Positions 1 to 9,683 are shown, counted from the first letter of the stretch. The stretch: 64,000 nucleotides of DNA from JBAZKK01 sp964456925 (GCA_964456925.1 CAYWCX010000001.1:1-64000); one strand, 5' to 3'. Numbers and translations are program-made. The notes: generated by a model not told the origin, from the sequence alone.

Positions 1-757
<757 letters not shown>

Positions 758-854
758 ATCGAGATGAGTTTGAATAAAGGCTCTTGGTTTTTAAAACTCT
801 TCTGACCCTAAAGAATCCTTTTGGGATTCCTTCGGGGCACGCTTGACTACCTAA

Positions 855-868
855 TTATCAAAAGAGCA
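855..868 (-). promoter_or_regulatory. boxA-like antitermination site in the 16S leader
   Basis: The minus strand reads TGCTCTTTTGATAA, close to the rRNA boxA consensus TGCTCTTTAACA, about 100 nt before the 16S 5' end and just after a hairpin terminator. This placement fits a NusB/NusE loading site for rRNA antitermination (nusB itself is at 48143-48559). A second related sequence (TTGCTCTTTATTCAA, minus strand) occurs at 1062-1076, upstream of the rRNA promoter; its role is unclear. Confidence 0.55.
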
Positions 869-905
869 AATAAAAAGGCGTCCCGACTAACTTACGGGAC
901 GCCTT
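869..905 (-). terminator. Hairpin terminator in the rRNA leader
   Basis: Perfect 11 bp stem (AAGGCGTCCCG / CGGGACGCCTT, 875-885 and 895-905) with a 9-nt loop, followed on the minus strand by a T-rich run (TTTTTATTT). It lies between the putative rRNA promoter and boxA, so it either ends read-through from the upstream HD-GYP gene or acts as a leader attenuator that antitermination must overcome. The stretch 758-1107 otherwise holds only leader hairpins, such as a CACAAT/ATTGTG stem near 968-985, and no gene. Confidence 0.75.
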
Positions 906-1009
906 AAAATGGCGCCTTTTAGTCGAGAAACTAGCTACCCAAGTTTGTCAATACCTCTTTTGGTTTTCACAATATTGTTATTGTGGCTCCCTTTCTCAAG
1001 GGGATTAAA

Positions 1010-1038
1010 AATATAACAAAAAATGCCGCAATTGTCAA
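1010..1038 (-). promoter_or_regulatory. Sigma70-type promoter for the rRNA operon
   Basis: The minus strand has TTGACA (1038-1033), a 17-nt spacer and TATATT (1015-1010). Transcription would start near 1003 and give a leader of about 245 nt before 16S. This is one of the strongest promoter matches in the window. A second TTGACA at 952-947 has no convincing -10 partner. Confidence 0.75.
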
Positions 1039-1107
1039 GTATTTTTTGATTAATTTTACGCTTTGAATAAAGAGCAATTTCTTTATATCACATAGAGTTG
1101 GGTAAAA

Positions 1108-2178
1108 CTATAATTTATTGATTATTTTCAGAAATGCCTCCACGACCTGGGGGTCGAATTGGCTGCCGCTGTTCTTTTTAATCTCGGCCACTGCTTCCTC
1201 TTTGGTCAGAGGGGTTTTACGGTAGGAACGCGCCGAACGCATCGCTTCATAGGCATCCGCGACACGTATGATGCGGGCCCCCAGCAGTATATCGTTACCC
1301 CTAAGGCCGAGCGGATAGCCCGAACCGTCATAATTCTCGTGGTGCTGTTTTACCAGGGCGATAACGTCATCGAGAAAAGTCAGGGGTTCCAGAATCTGGG
1401 CGGCGGTAGTGGGATGGCGCTTGACCTGGTCCCACTCTTCCCTGTTCAGCCCGGAATCCTTGGACAAGATATCGTCCCCTACGCCGATTTTGCCTAAGTC
1501 GTGCAATTCGCAGGCCTCGTGGATTTTCTCAACCTCATCCGCAGAAAACCCCATCTCTTCGGCAATACCAGTGGCATAGAGGGCGACGTTTTCGGAGTGG
1601 CTGTGGGTGTAGTGGTCGCGGGCATCAATGGCCTGCGCCAGAACCTTGATGGTGCGCATGTAGGTGGCGCGCAGGTCGCCGTAAAGGCGCGCGAGGTTCT
1701 TGCTGGATTCCTCGATCCTCTTGGCCAAAAGCGTATTCTGTTTCTGTAAAGACGAATTCTGCTCCTGCGCGTTCTGAATGAATTTGCGGTTGGCAAGCAG
1801 TAAACTGTGCAGCTGCGCGCCCTTCCTCAGCAGGAAAAAAAGTTTTTCTACGTTTAAGGGATGGCTGATGAAACCATAGACGCCGAGGCTTGCCAGCTCA
1901 TCCTCTAAGTCCGGATTCGGCTCCGGCAAAAAAAGGATAATGACGCAGTCAGGATCGGATTTTTTTAACTTCTCTACCAGCTCCTGGGTGGCGGCATCCG
2001 GCGCCAGATAATGCGCGAGGACGACATCAAAATTATTGTCGGTAAAGGCCTCTAATCCTTCGCGGACGCTGTTCTTAAACGAAACGTCAAAGCCGCCGCT
2101 GATAATAAGTTTCTCCCGCAGGTAGCGGGAGAGGGCCTCGTCGTTATTAATAACCAATATGCGGCAGTAGCGTATCAT
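1108..2178 (-). CDS. HD-GYP domain protein with a degenerate receiver domain
   Basis: 356 aa, likely a cyclic-di-GMP phosphodiesterase in the cytosol. Residues 1-120 have a CheY-like fold pattern, but the phospho-acceptor Asp is replaced by His56 and the conserved Lys by His106, so phosphorylation in the usual way is unlikely. A coiled linker (about 125-165) leads to an HD-GYP domain with the family motifs intact: HDLGK, HPxxxxxIL, HHExxDGxGYP and the VADxxxAM region. The gene is 41 nt downstream of the radical SAM gene and immediately upstream of the rRNA leader. There is no clear ribosome-binding site. The GYP motif supports c-di-GMP hydrolysis; what signal the receiver-like part senses cannot be told. 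Confidence 0.88.
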   Translation of the reverse strand: MIRYCRILVINNDEALSRYLREKLIISGGFDVSFKNSVREGLEAFTDNNFDVVLAHYLAPDAATQELVEKLKKSDPDCVIILFLPEPNPDLEDELASLGVYGFISHPLNVEKLFFLLRKGAQLHSLLLANRKFIQNAQEQNSSLQKQNTLLAKRIEESSKNLARLYGDLRATYMRTIKVLAQAIDARDHYTHSHSENVALYATGIAEEMGFSADEVEKIHEACELHDLGKIGVGDDILSKDSGLNREEWDQVKRHPTTAAQILEPLTFLDDVIALVKQHHENYDGSGYPLGLRGNDILLGARIIRVADAYEAMRSARSYRKTPLTKEEAVAEIKKNSGSQFDPQVVEAFLKIINKL

Positions 2179-2219
2179 TTTTTTTATTTTACCATAAAAA
2201 AATCTTTTGGGCTAATTTT

Positions 2220-3962
2220 TTAATGCAAGGCGTCCCTAAGCAGGGTTTCTTTATCGATGCCGACATCAAGGTGGTCCCAGGGCAAGATTTCGTTTTTGTC
2301 CCTCGGCCGCAGGTAAAAATCCGGCTCGATATTACATTCTTTAAAAACATCCAGCCAGCGCTCAAAAACAAAATAATCGTCCCAGCCGTCAAAACGCGCA
2401 CCTTTTTGGAATGCCGCCAGCAGAACCGCGCTCAACCTTCTGTCTCCGCGCGAAAATACCCCCTCAAGATAACTCATCTGCGGGTTATGAAAGTGCAATT
2501 TTAATTTGGGGCTCCTGACCTTTTTTCTGATATAGGTCTGCTTTCCCCTGATTTTCTCCAGACCGTCCATCGCTACCCACTGAAATGGGGTCTGGGGTTT
2601 GGGAATCATGGTATTGATGCTTATATTGACCTGGGCTGCGCCGCCGGCCACTTTCCTTCTTAAACCCGATACCTGCATTGCCAAATCCACGATAGCATCA
2701 AGGTCGGGATATTCCTCCTGCGGCAGGCCGGTCATAAAATATAGTTTCACGTGACGGTAGCCGCTCTTAAAGGCCTCTTCCAGGCTGCGCAAAAATTCTG
2801 CGTTATCAAAATCTTTGTTCAGCAGCCGCCGCAATTTTTCGCTGGCTGCCTCGGGGGCAAAGGTGAGGCCGGTTTTTTTTACGGTCGCCAGTAAAGAGGA
2901 AAGATTCCCCACCATCATACGCGGTTTAATAGAAGGCAGAGAAACGCTCACTCCCTTTTCTTTAAACAGGCATACCATCCTGCCAAGAAGTTCTTCTATG
3001 GCCGGATAATCGCTGACCGAGAGGCCGCCGAGGGATATCTCCTCGTAGCCGCTGGAGCGGTAGGCGGAAGACGCAAGGCCAAGGACGTTATCTAATTTTT
3101 TGAGGCGCAGCGGAAAATACTGCGCGCGGGCCTGACAGAAATTACAGCGGTTGGGGCAACCGCGCATAATCTCCAAGGTAATGCGGTCGTGGATTACTTC
3201 GATGTAAGGCACCAGCCATTCCAGAGGATAATAACTTTTATCGAGGTCCTTTATAAACCGCTTTCTGACCCTGGCAGGAGCCTGCTTTACCTTGACTTTA
3301 AAATCCCGTATCCTGCCCTCGCTATCATAAGATGATTCATAAAAGGAAGGTACATACACCCCTTCAATAGCCGAAAGCCGCAGAAGAAGTTCTTCTTTGC
3401 TGAGCCGGCCTTGTTTGAACTCTTCGCGAACACCGGCATAAACCTCGATTATCTCAACAACGGCTTCCTCTGCTTCGCCGAGCAGGAAAAGGTCAAAGAA
3501 ATCGTGCAGCGGTTCGGGATTCAGAACGCAGGGTCCGCCGCCGATTACGAGGGGAAAATTATGGCCGCGCTGCGACGCCTTAAGGGGAACTCCGCCCACC
3601 TCCAAGATATTCAAGACATTGGTGTAATTTAATTCATACCCCAGCGAAAAACCGATGAAATCAAAATCACGCAATCTCTGGCCAGATTCCAGCGAGGTCA
3701 ATTCCAGGCCGCGCGAGCACAGCGCCTCCTCCATATCCGAAGCCGGGGCAAAAAACCTCTCGCAGCAAACATCGGGCATGGCATTGAGCAGGCCGTAGAT
3801 GATGCGCAGGCCGAGGTTACTCATCCCCACTTCATAAAGGTCGGGGAAGCAAAGCGCGAACCGCACCGCTGCTTTGGAAAAATCCTTCTGCGCTACGTTC
3901 CATTCCCTGCCGATGTAGCGGCCGGGCTTGCGCACGCCTAATAATAAATCGTCGGGTAGCAT
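2220..3962 (-). CDS. B12-binding/radical SAM protein, TIGR03960-like
   Basis: 580 aa. An N-terminal cobalamin-binding-like region (about 1-200) precedes a radical SAM core with the CxxxCxxC motif at Cys269, Cys273 and Cys276, inside a GCPNRCNFC signature that would bind a 4Fe-4S cluster and SAM. The family is widespread, of unproven function, and often paired with or fused to a DUF2344 partner and placed near ribosomal-protein or RNase genes. No DUF2344 partner is seen in this window. The ATG start precedes a typical family N-terminus. The repeat cluster A lies directly upstream, and I see no clear promoter there. Confidence 0.85.
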   Translation of the reverse strand: MLPDDLLLGVRKPGRYIGREWNVAQKDFSKAAVRFALCFPDLYEVGMSNLGLRIIYGLLNAMPDVCCERFFAPASDMEEALCSRGLELTSLESGQRLRDFDFIGFSLGYELNYTNVLNILEVGGVPLKASQRGHNFPLVIGGGPCVLNPEPLHDFFDLFLLGEAEEAVVEIIEVYAGVREEFKQGRLSKEELLLRLSAIEGVYVPSFYESSYDSEGRIRDFKVKVKQAPARVRKRFIKDLDKSYYPLEWLVPYIEVIHDRITLEIMRGCPNRCNFCQARAQYFPLRLKKLDNVLGLASSAYRSSGYEEISLGGLSVSDYPAIEELLGRMVCLFKEKGVSVSLPSIKPRMMVGNLSSLLATVKKTGLTFAPEAASEKLRRLLNKDFDNAEFLRSLEEAFKSGYRHVKLYFMTGLPQEEYPDLDAIVDLAMQVSGLRRKVAGGAAQVNISINTMIPKPQTPFQWVAMDGLEKIRGKQTYIRKKVRSPKLKLHFHNPQMSYLEGVFSRGDRRLSAVLLAAFQKGARFDGWDDYFVFERWLDVFKECNIEPDFYLRPRDKNEILPWDHLDVGIDKETLLRDALH

Positions 3963-4012
3963 ATTATATTCTTAGCGGGCCTGTCTTGGTTTATTAGCAG
4001 GATACTAAATTG

Positions 4013-4178
4013 ATTTTATGCTTTTGCTTCGCGCACTGGATTTTTACGCCGTGCGCTACGGTTTACGGCTCGCTCTCGTAAAGGCTATCGCGGGTAAGAC
4101 ATACTCTCTCTCGCCGTAACCCCTTGCGCACTTCTGCCGTAAAAATCCTAATGTGCGCTCCAGCTAAAAGCATAAAAT
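4013..4178 (-). repeat. Structured palindromic repeat, copy A1
   Basis: 166 bp imperfect palindrome, one of five related copies in the window, oriented on the minus strand. The outer arms (ATTTTATGC... / ...GCATAAAAT), the middle arms (GGATTTTTACG / CGTAAAAATCC) and the inner arms (GTGCGC...TTACGGC / GCCGTAA...GCGCAC) can all pair, leaving an apical region with GTATGTC and GCGATAGCC. It pairs head-on with copy A2, 87 bp away. No ORF is supported. I do not recognise the family. Confidence 0.85.
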
Positions 4179-4265
4179 CTCTATTTCAGACCCCGTTGAC
4201 TAAAACCTCCTCTTACTCGAAATAAGTTTACTGCTACTGAACTTAGTTTTAACTATATGATAAAA

Positions 4266-4436
4266 ACTTTATGGTCTTTGCTGGAGCGTGCATAAGAAAT
4301 TTTTTGGCAGACGTCTGCAAGGATTTACGAACTGCTGGAGTACGCCTGCCTTACGATAGCCTACTGACGGAAGCAGCGAGTAAACCGTAGCAGACGGCAA
4401 AAAATTTAGAGCACAGCGAAGCAAAACCATAAAATT
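4266..4436 (+). repeat. Structured palindromic repeat, copy A2
   Basis: 171 bp copy in plus orientation. Compared with A1 the paired arms differ together: the middle stem is AAATTTTTTGG / GGCAAAAAATTT and the inner stem GTCTGC / GCAGAC instead of GTGCGC / GCGCAC. The apex (GGAGTACGCC ... TACGATAGCCTACTG) is like that of copy B. These compensatory differences support a conserved fold. It lies between A1 and the half inverted repeat next to rodA. Confidence 0.85.
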
Positions 4437-4458
4437 ATTCTTGTATCTCTACTTTTAA

Positions 4459-4490
4459 AGACACTGTCCCGATTGCCGAGGAAAACGTCT
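4459..4490. repeat. Solo copy of the 32-bp terminal inverted repeat, abutting the rodA stop codon
   Basis: 32 bp that match the right terminal repeat of element B (19991-20022) with a single mismatch (GATTGCCGAG versus GATTGACGAG). It ends exactly at the rodA TAG codon (4491-4493). A degenerate mate may exist at 3975-3989 (GCGGGCCTGTCTTGG), which would make 3975-4490 a larger, decayed version of the same element. That left end is weak. Confidence 0.7.
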
Positions 4491-5591
4491 CTAGAAGACG
4501 GCGCGGGTGCGGTCGATATTCACCAGTATCCCGAGGGCGATAAAGGTAACGATAATCGAGGAACCGCCGTAACTCATCAAAGGCAAAGGCAGTCCTACCA
4601 CCGGCGCCAGCCCGAGGTTCATCGCAACATTGATAAAGACCTGAATCCCCAGCATCAGCGATATCCCGAGGGCTAAAAGTTTTCCGAAATTATCCGAGGT
4701 GCGCTGGGCAATCAGGATGCCTTCGCGGATAAGCAGGTAATATAAAAACAGTACCAGGCAGCTGCCCAAAAACCCCCATTCTTCGGCAAAGGTGGCAAAA
4801 ATAAAATCGGTGTGCGACTCCGGCAGGAAATGCAGCTGGCTCTGGGTGCCGGATAACCACCCTTTGCCGAATATGCCGCCCGAGCCGATGGCAATCTTCG
4901 CCTGGATAACGGTATAGCCTGCGCCCAGCGGGTCGATATTGGGATTTAAAAAAACCAGGAGTCTCTCCTTCTGGTAACCCCGAAGAACCTGCCAGAACAC
5001 CGGCAGGCTTAATAAAATCAACGCAATAAATATCATAATGTATCTGAATCGTACCCCGGCGATAAAGACCATTGCAATAAAAACAAAAAATATTATCGTA
5101 GCGCTGCCGAGGTCCGGCTGCTCTATAATCAGGCCGACGGGAAGCGCCACAAAAATCAGCGGCAAAAGCAGGCCCCTTACGATGCCCATTTTATTTACCT
5201 TGAGCGAAACGTCGTCAATGGACTTGGCGCTGAAATACCTCGCCATAAAAATCACCATAATGAGCTTCGTTATCTCCGAGGGCTGGAAATTAAACCAGAT
5301 GAATTTCAACCAGCGCTGCGCGCCGAGACGCACAATCCCGAGGAGAAAAACCAGCAGCAACAACAGTATTGCCAGGCCGTAAAGAAAATAGGTGGCGTCC
5401 CAGAGCCGGCGGTAATTCATATTGGACATCAAAAAGAAAAGCGCCAACCCCAAAATGACCCAAAGAATCTGGCGCTGGTAAAGATACTGCCACTGCGTGC
5501 CTTCCTTGCGGTAGATACTGCTGTAAATCGAAAGTATCCCGATTACCGCGATTAAGATTCCGATAACCATTATCAGAACGGCCCTGCGCAT
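4491..5591 (-). CDS. rodA: Rod-shape SEDS glycosyltransferase RodA
   Basis: 366 aa polytopic membrane protein with about ten hydrophobic segments. It is the SEDS peptidoglycan polymerase of the elongasome, partner of the class B PBP encoded just upstream. The family signature appears as SHTDFIFATFAEEWGFLG, and the C-terminal PLPLMSYGGSS motif is complete. The ATG at 5591 overlaps the mrdA stop; a TTG one codon upstream is less likely. It is the last gene of the mreBCD-mrdA-rodA operon, and a repeat half-site begins directly at its stop codon. Confidence 0.95.
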   Translation of the reverse strand: MRRAVLIMVIGILIAVIGILSIYSSIYRKEGTQWQYLYQRQILWVILGLALFFLMSNMNYRRLWDATYFLYGLAILLLLLVFLLGIVRLGAQRWLKFIWFNFQPSEITKLIMVIFMARYFSAKSIDDVSLKVNKMGIVRGLLLPLIFVALPVGLIIEQPDLGSATIIFFVFIAMVFIAGVRFRYIMIFIALILLSLPVFWQVLRGYQKERLLVFLNPNIDPLGAGYTVIQAKIAIGSGGIFGKGWLSGTQSQLHFLPESHTDFIFATFAEEWGFLGSCLVLFLYYLLIREGILIAQRTSDNFGKLLALGISLMLGIQVFINVAMNLGLAPVVGLPLPLMSYGGSSIIVTFIALGILVNIDRTRAVF

Positions 5592-7312
5592 CAAATCACG
5601 CCCTCCTTGACCATCCCTTCAATGATTTGTTTGGCAGCCGTACTGGCATAATACCCTGCCCCGCCGTGCTCTAGAAAAACGCAGAGCACAAACTTGGGGT
5701 TTTTATAAGGCAGGAACCCTACAAACCAGCCGTGCGGCAGGCCGCGTGAGACCTGGGCAGTGCCGGTTTTTCCCGCCAGCTCCACCGCTAACCCCGAGAG
5801 GTTACCCGCAGTGCCTCCCTCTTGCGTGACCTTGCGTAAACCCCGCCTGACAGTATTAATGGTGTCCTCCTTGAGGTTAATCCGGACGAACTTCCTCTGG
5901 TATAAAGAGACGTCTTTACCGTCTACGGATTTAAGAACGTAAGGAGTAACCAGAAAGCCGCGGTTAGCGAATACCGCCATCATGCGGGTAATCTGTAAGG
6001 GGCTGACTAATAAATCACCCTGGCCGATGGCAAAATTTGCGGTATCGCCGTTAAACCAGGTCCTGAAACGATACACCCTTTTCCATAAAGGGGAAGGCAC
6101 AAATCCGCTCGCTTCATAAGGCAGGTCGATACCGGTGGGCCTGGAGAACCCGAAACGCAGGGCATATTCATAGATGGACTGCGGGCCGACCAATAAACCG
6201 GTACGGTAAAAGAAAACGTTACAGGAATGCATAATCGCGCCGATTATATTCTGGGTGCCGTGGCTATCCCAACAGGAAAACTCCTGCTGTCCCACCAAAA
6301 GACTCCCGGTGCAGGTGGTGGTAGTGTTAAGGTTTATCCTCCCGGTCTCCAGTGCAGCTGAGGCAACCACTAACTTGAAAACCGACCCTGCAGGATAGGT
6401 GCTGCTGATGGCGCGGTTTATTAAAGGCGCGGCGGGGTCGGTAAAAAGCCTTGCTACCGCGGAACCGGAATCCTTTTCGACAAATAGCGCGGGTTTAAAC
6501 TTGGGGCTATTTGCCATGGCAATAATCTCGCCGGTGTTGGGCTCCATTACCACCACGCTGCCAATCTGCCCAACCAGGGCCTGTTCCGCCAGTTTCTGTA
6601 CCCGAAGGTCCAGCGTCAGCTGAATGTCCCTGCCGCCCTGCGGCGGACGGTAACCCAACAGGCGAACCATTCTGCCGCGATGGTCTACCTGAGTGGAAAG
6701 CCCGCCCTCCTCCTGGCGCAGGTAATAATCGTATTTTTCCTCGATGCCGCCGAAACCCACGATGTCCCTCGTCTTGTAACCGTAATCCGAAAGTTTAGTC
6801 AGCCGCCAGTGGTCGATCTCGCTCAGATATCCCAATAAATGGCAGGCAAGACTCGAGTAAGGATAATGCCGCAGGGGGTGCGGCTGGATGACGACGCCGG
6901 GTAATTCCATCTTCATCTCTTCCAGGGCAATCGCCTTTTTGACGGGAATCTTTTCGGCAATGGTGACCGGCAGGGATGGCGCGATAAAACCTTTCCTGAA
7001 TCTCTGTTTTAATTCCTGATGGGTGTCACTCAGCACTCCGGCAAGACCGGTCAAAACTTTGTCGTTATCCTCTTCGTTTTGCGGCATGAGCATGACATCG
7101 TAAGAAAGATAGCTGTCCACGATTACTTCGCCCTGACGGTCGAGAATCCTGCCGCGCGTGCCCAACTGCGGCACCAGCCGGATACAATTTTGATTGCTGA
7201 GCTCCCGGAACCTGCGCCCCTGAATTACTTCGGTGCCTAAAAGGGCTGCGGCGATAACCGCGAAGGCAGCGATAAGTGCGACATTAAGGAATTTTATACG
7301 GCCAGACCTCAT
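5591..7312 (-). CDS. mrdA: Penicillin-binding protein 2 (elongation transpeptidase)
   Basis: 573 aa from the chosen ATG, which lies just after the mreD stop; an in-frame ATG at 7357 would overlap mreD. One N-terminal transmembrane segment (about 8-27), then a PBP dimer domain and a transpeptidase domain with Ser310-x-x-Lys313, Ser363-Cys-Asn365 and Lys515-Thr-Gly motifs. It cross-links peptidoglycan for side-wall growth together with RodA. A full set of catalytic motifs is present. Confidence 0.95.
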   Translation of the reverse strand: MRSGRIKFLNVALIAAFAVIAAALLGTEVIQGRRFRELSNQNCIRLVPQLGTRGRILDRQGEVIVDSYLSYDVMLMPQNEEDNDKVLTGLAGVLSDTHQELKQRFRKGFIAPSLPVTIAEKIPVKKAIALEEMKMELPGVVIQPHPLRHYPYSSLACHLLGYLSEIDHWRLTKLSDYGYKTRDIVGFGGIEEKYDYYLRQEEGGLSTQVDHRGRMVRLLGYRPPQGGRDIQLTLDLRVQKLAEQALVGQIGSVVVMEPNTGEIIAMANSPKFKPALFVEKDSGSAVARLFTDPAAPLINRAISSTYPAGSVFKLVVASAALETGRINLNTTTTCTGSLLVGQQEFSCWDSHGTQNIIGAIMHSCNVFFYRTGLLVGPQSIYEYALRFGFSRPTGIDLPYEASGFVPSPLWKRVYRFRTWFNGDTANFAIGQGDLLVSPLQITRMMAVFANRGFLVTPYVLKSVDGKDVSLYQRKFVRINLKEDTINTVRRGLRKVTQEGGTAGNLSGLAVELAGKTGTAQVSRGLPHGWFVGFLPYKNPKFVLCVFLEHGGAGYYASTAAKQIIEGMVKEGVI

Positions 7313-7316
7313 AATC

Positions 7317-7790
7317 TTAAAACCTGAACTGCGGGATTCTGAATACCAAAAGCGCAACCATCAGCGTGTAGAGCGCGCTGAAGAAACTGATGCGCAGGAA
7401 TATGCCCCAGGAGACGGGATTGCCTATCGCGGTCAAAAGAATCCCGGTGCCGATGCTTTGCAATAAGGCAACCGCAAACATTAATATTGCGCGGCGCAGG
7501 TTATCATCAATGGATATTTTCCTGGAAAATTTTGCGATAATAACCGCCCAGCAGCAGAAAAGCAGGGTATTAACCCCGAAGGTATCGGCGCTGAAAGTGT
7601 CCTTGAATATGCCAGAAATTAAAGCCAGGACAAGAAGCCAGCGCAACTGAAATAAAAAAAACCCCGTCAAAATAACCAGGGTTATCAAAAGTAGTTCGGG
7701 TTTTGCGCCGAACAACTTAAAACGGTCCGCAAGCATCGCCTCTAACAGCGCCGCTGCCAGGACAATCAAAAGGGAAACCCATTTTTTCAT
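7317..7790 (-). CDS. mreD: Rod shape-determining protein MreD
   Basis: 157 aa, nearly all hydrophobic (about five membrane segments), assigned by position between mreC and mrdA and by overall character, since MreD diverges quickly. The ATG at 7790 overlaps the mreC stop (ATGA); a longer reading from 7850 would lie inside mreC. It is thought to tie MreC and the PBP2/RodA pair into the elongasome. Confidence 0.85.
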   Translation of the reverse strand: MKKWVSLLIVLAAALLEAMLADRFKLFGAKPELLLITLVILTGFFLFQLRWLLVLALISGIFKDTFSADTFGVNTLLFCCWAVIIAKFSRKISIDDNLRRAILMFAVALLQSIGTGILLTAIGNPVSWGIFLRISFFSALYTLMVALLVFRIPQFRF

Positions 7791-8566
7791 GGTATGACGA
7801 TGAGTACTTCTTCGATATTGGAGGTATTTACCGCAGGCCGGATGACGCAATAACGGCTCAGCCCCGAAAACTCTTCTCCGACTTCAATGACCTTGCCGAT
7901 AAGTATCCCCTTGGGATAAGCGTCAGTAAGGCCCGAGGTGATGACGACATCGGAAACCTTGACATCGGCGTCGTTGCTCAGATAGCGCATAATCAAAGAA
8001 CTCCCCAGCGTTCCGGAGACCAGCCCCTCCTGCCGGCTGCGCTGGATTAATGCCGAGACTCCGAGGTTCGGGTCGTTAATCAACATAATTTTGCTGGTAA
8101 GAGAAGTGGCCTCGATCACGCGGCCTGCGAGGCCGAGGTAGGTCACCGCCACCATTCCGCGGCGGACGCCGTTAAACGAACCCTTGTCAATAATGATTAC
8201 CGAAGACCAGTTGTCCGCCGAGCGGCCGATGACGCGGGCTGCTGCCACGATTTTATAAGAGGATTTTTTCTTGAAGGCGAGCAGTTCCTTAAGGCGCTTA
8301 TTCTCCAGGTAAATCTCGTTAAGGGCAACCGTCTTCTGCCTGAAAAAATCGAGTTCGTTTTTCAACCGGATATTCTGCGCCATATTGCGGTGATAAAAAA
8401 TAACCCCGCCTATTTCGCGTCCGGCAGCAGAGAATAAAACAAGGGGATATTTTAAGACAGTAAATAAAGGTGTTCTTAAGGCAGGGGTAAAATTTGCGGC
8501 GAAGAACAGGAGGATTACCGCAAGCGCAGCATAGATTAGGCTTTTTCTTTTTTTGAAGGCAAACAC
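7787..8566 (-). CDS. mreC: Rod shape-determining protein MreC
   Basis: 259 aa, somewhat short for the family. An N-terminal membrane anchor (about 12-30) is followed by a coiled-coil stretch (about 60-90) and the periplasmic beta-rich MreC domain, with conserved patterns such as SSVIIIDKGSFNGVRRGM. It activates PBP2/RodA from the periplasmic side. It is 18 nt after mreB and overlaps mreD by 4 nt. Confidence 0.92.
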   Translation of the reverse strand: MFAFKKRKSLIYAALAVILLFFAANFTPALRTPLFTVLKYPLVLFSAAGREIGGVIFYHRNMAQNIRLKNELDFFRQKTVALNEIYLENKRLKELLAFKKKSSYKIVAAARVIGRSADNWSSVIIIDKGSFNGVRRGMVAVTYLGLAGRVIEATSLTSKIMLINDPNLGVSALIQRSRQEGLVSGTLGSSLIMRYLSNDADVKVSDVVITSGLTDAYPKGILIGKVIEVGEEFSGLSRYCVIRPAVNTSNIEEVLIVIP

Positions 8567-8584
8567 ATCCTGAGGCTTAAAAGC

Positions 8585-9658
8585 TTAAGCGTAGGTATCG
8601 GCCTTGATGGAGACGGTGACTTTCTTAAGGTACTTTATTTCGTCAAGGACCTTGCCCGTGCCCTTGACTACCGCGGAGAGGGAATCATCGGCGATATGCA
8701 CCGGCAGGCCGGTTTCTTCGGAGATTAATTTATCCAGGCCGCGCAGCAATGCCCCGCCACCCGCCATCACGATGCCCTGCTCGATTAAATCCGCGGCAAG
8801 TTCCGGCGGAGTCCTCTCCAGCGACATCTTCGTCACTTCCAGGATAGCGCGCAGCGGCTCTTGCAGCGCCTCCCTTATTTCCTCGGAGGTAATGGTGACG
8901 GTCTTGGGTAAACCGGCGACCAGGTCTCTTCCCTTGACTTCAATACTCATCTCTTCTTCTAATGGATAGGCCGAGCCGATTTTAATCTTGATGTCCTCGG
9001 CAGTGCGCTCGCCGACCATAAGATTGTAGGTCTTTTTCAAATATTCGATAATCGCTTCGTCCATCTCATCGCCGCCGATGCGGATGGATTTGGAGAATAC
9101 GATGCCTGCCAGCGATATGACCGCGATTTCGGTAGTGCCGCCGCCGATATCAATAATCATATTGCCGCGGGGCTCCTGGATCGGAAGTCCGACGCCGATA
9201 GCCGCTGCCACCGGTTCTTCAATCAGAAAGACCTCGCGCGCCCCGGCACGCTCTGCCGAATCCTTGACCGCGCGTTTCTCCACTTCGGTTATCCCGGAAG
9301 GTATGGCAATCACGATGCGTGGCCGCACTAAAACCCGGCGGTTATGCACCTTCTTGATGAAATAACGCAGCATCGCTTCGGTAATCTCAAAGTCCGCAAT
9401 CACGCCGTCCTTCATCGGACGGATGGCTACGATATTGCCGGGGGTACGGCCCAGCATGCGCTTGGCTTCTTCTCCTACGGCCAGGACATGGGATGTCCCG
9501 CGTTCAATAGCCACCACCGAAGGCTCACAAAGCACCACCCCGTCCCCCTTGACATAAACCAGGGTCGTGGCGGTCCCGAGGTCAACCCCCATATCATTGG
9601 AAAAAAGGCCGAAAATATAATTAAATAATCTCGTGGCGGTATGCCTGACTTTTCGCAT
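8585..9658 (-). CDS. mreB: Actin-like rod-shape protein MreB
   Basis: 357 aa. An actin-fold ATPase with phosphate loop 1 (DMGVDLGTATT, about 31-41) and a second nucleotide-binding stretch (IIDIGGGTTEIAV). The first 20 residues are basic and aromatic and could form a membrane-binding amphipathic helix. The start at 9658 is preceded by GCGGGAG at good spacing; an in-frame ATG at 9685 lies at the predicted transcription start and is rejected. First gene of the elongasome operon with its own promoter. Confidence 0.97.
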   Translation of the reverse strand: MRKVRHTATRLFNYIFGLFSNDMGVDLGTATTLVYVKGDGVVLCEPSVVAIERGTSHVLAVGEEAKRMLGRTPGNIVAIRPMKDGVIADFEITEAMLRYFIKKVHNRRVLVRPRIVIAIPSGITEVEKRAVKDSAERAGAREVFLIEEPVAAAIGVGLPIQEPRGNMIIDIGGGTTEIAVISLAGIVFSKSIRIGGDEMDEAIIEYLKKTYNLMVGERTAEDIKIKIGSAYPLEEEMSIEVKGRDLVAGLPKTVTITSEEIREALQEPLRAILEVTKMSLERTPPELAADLIEQGIVMAGGGALLRGLDKLISEETGLPVHIADDSLSAVVKGTGKVLDEIKYLKKVTVSIKADTYA

Positions 9659-9683
9659 ACTAATCTCCCGCTTAAGTAGAAGC

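Noticed and set aside
4179..4265. CRISPR-like array between repeat copies A1 and A2
   Set aside because: There are no regularly spaced short direct repeats and no cas genes; the copies are inverted and single.
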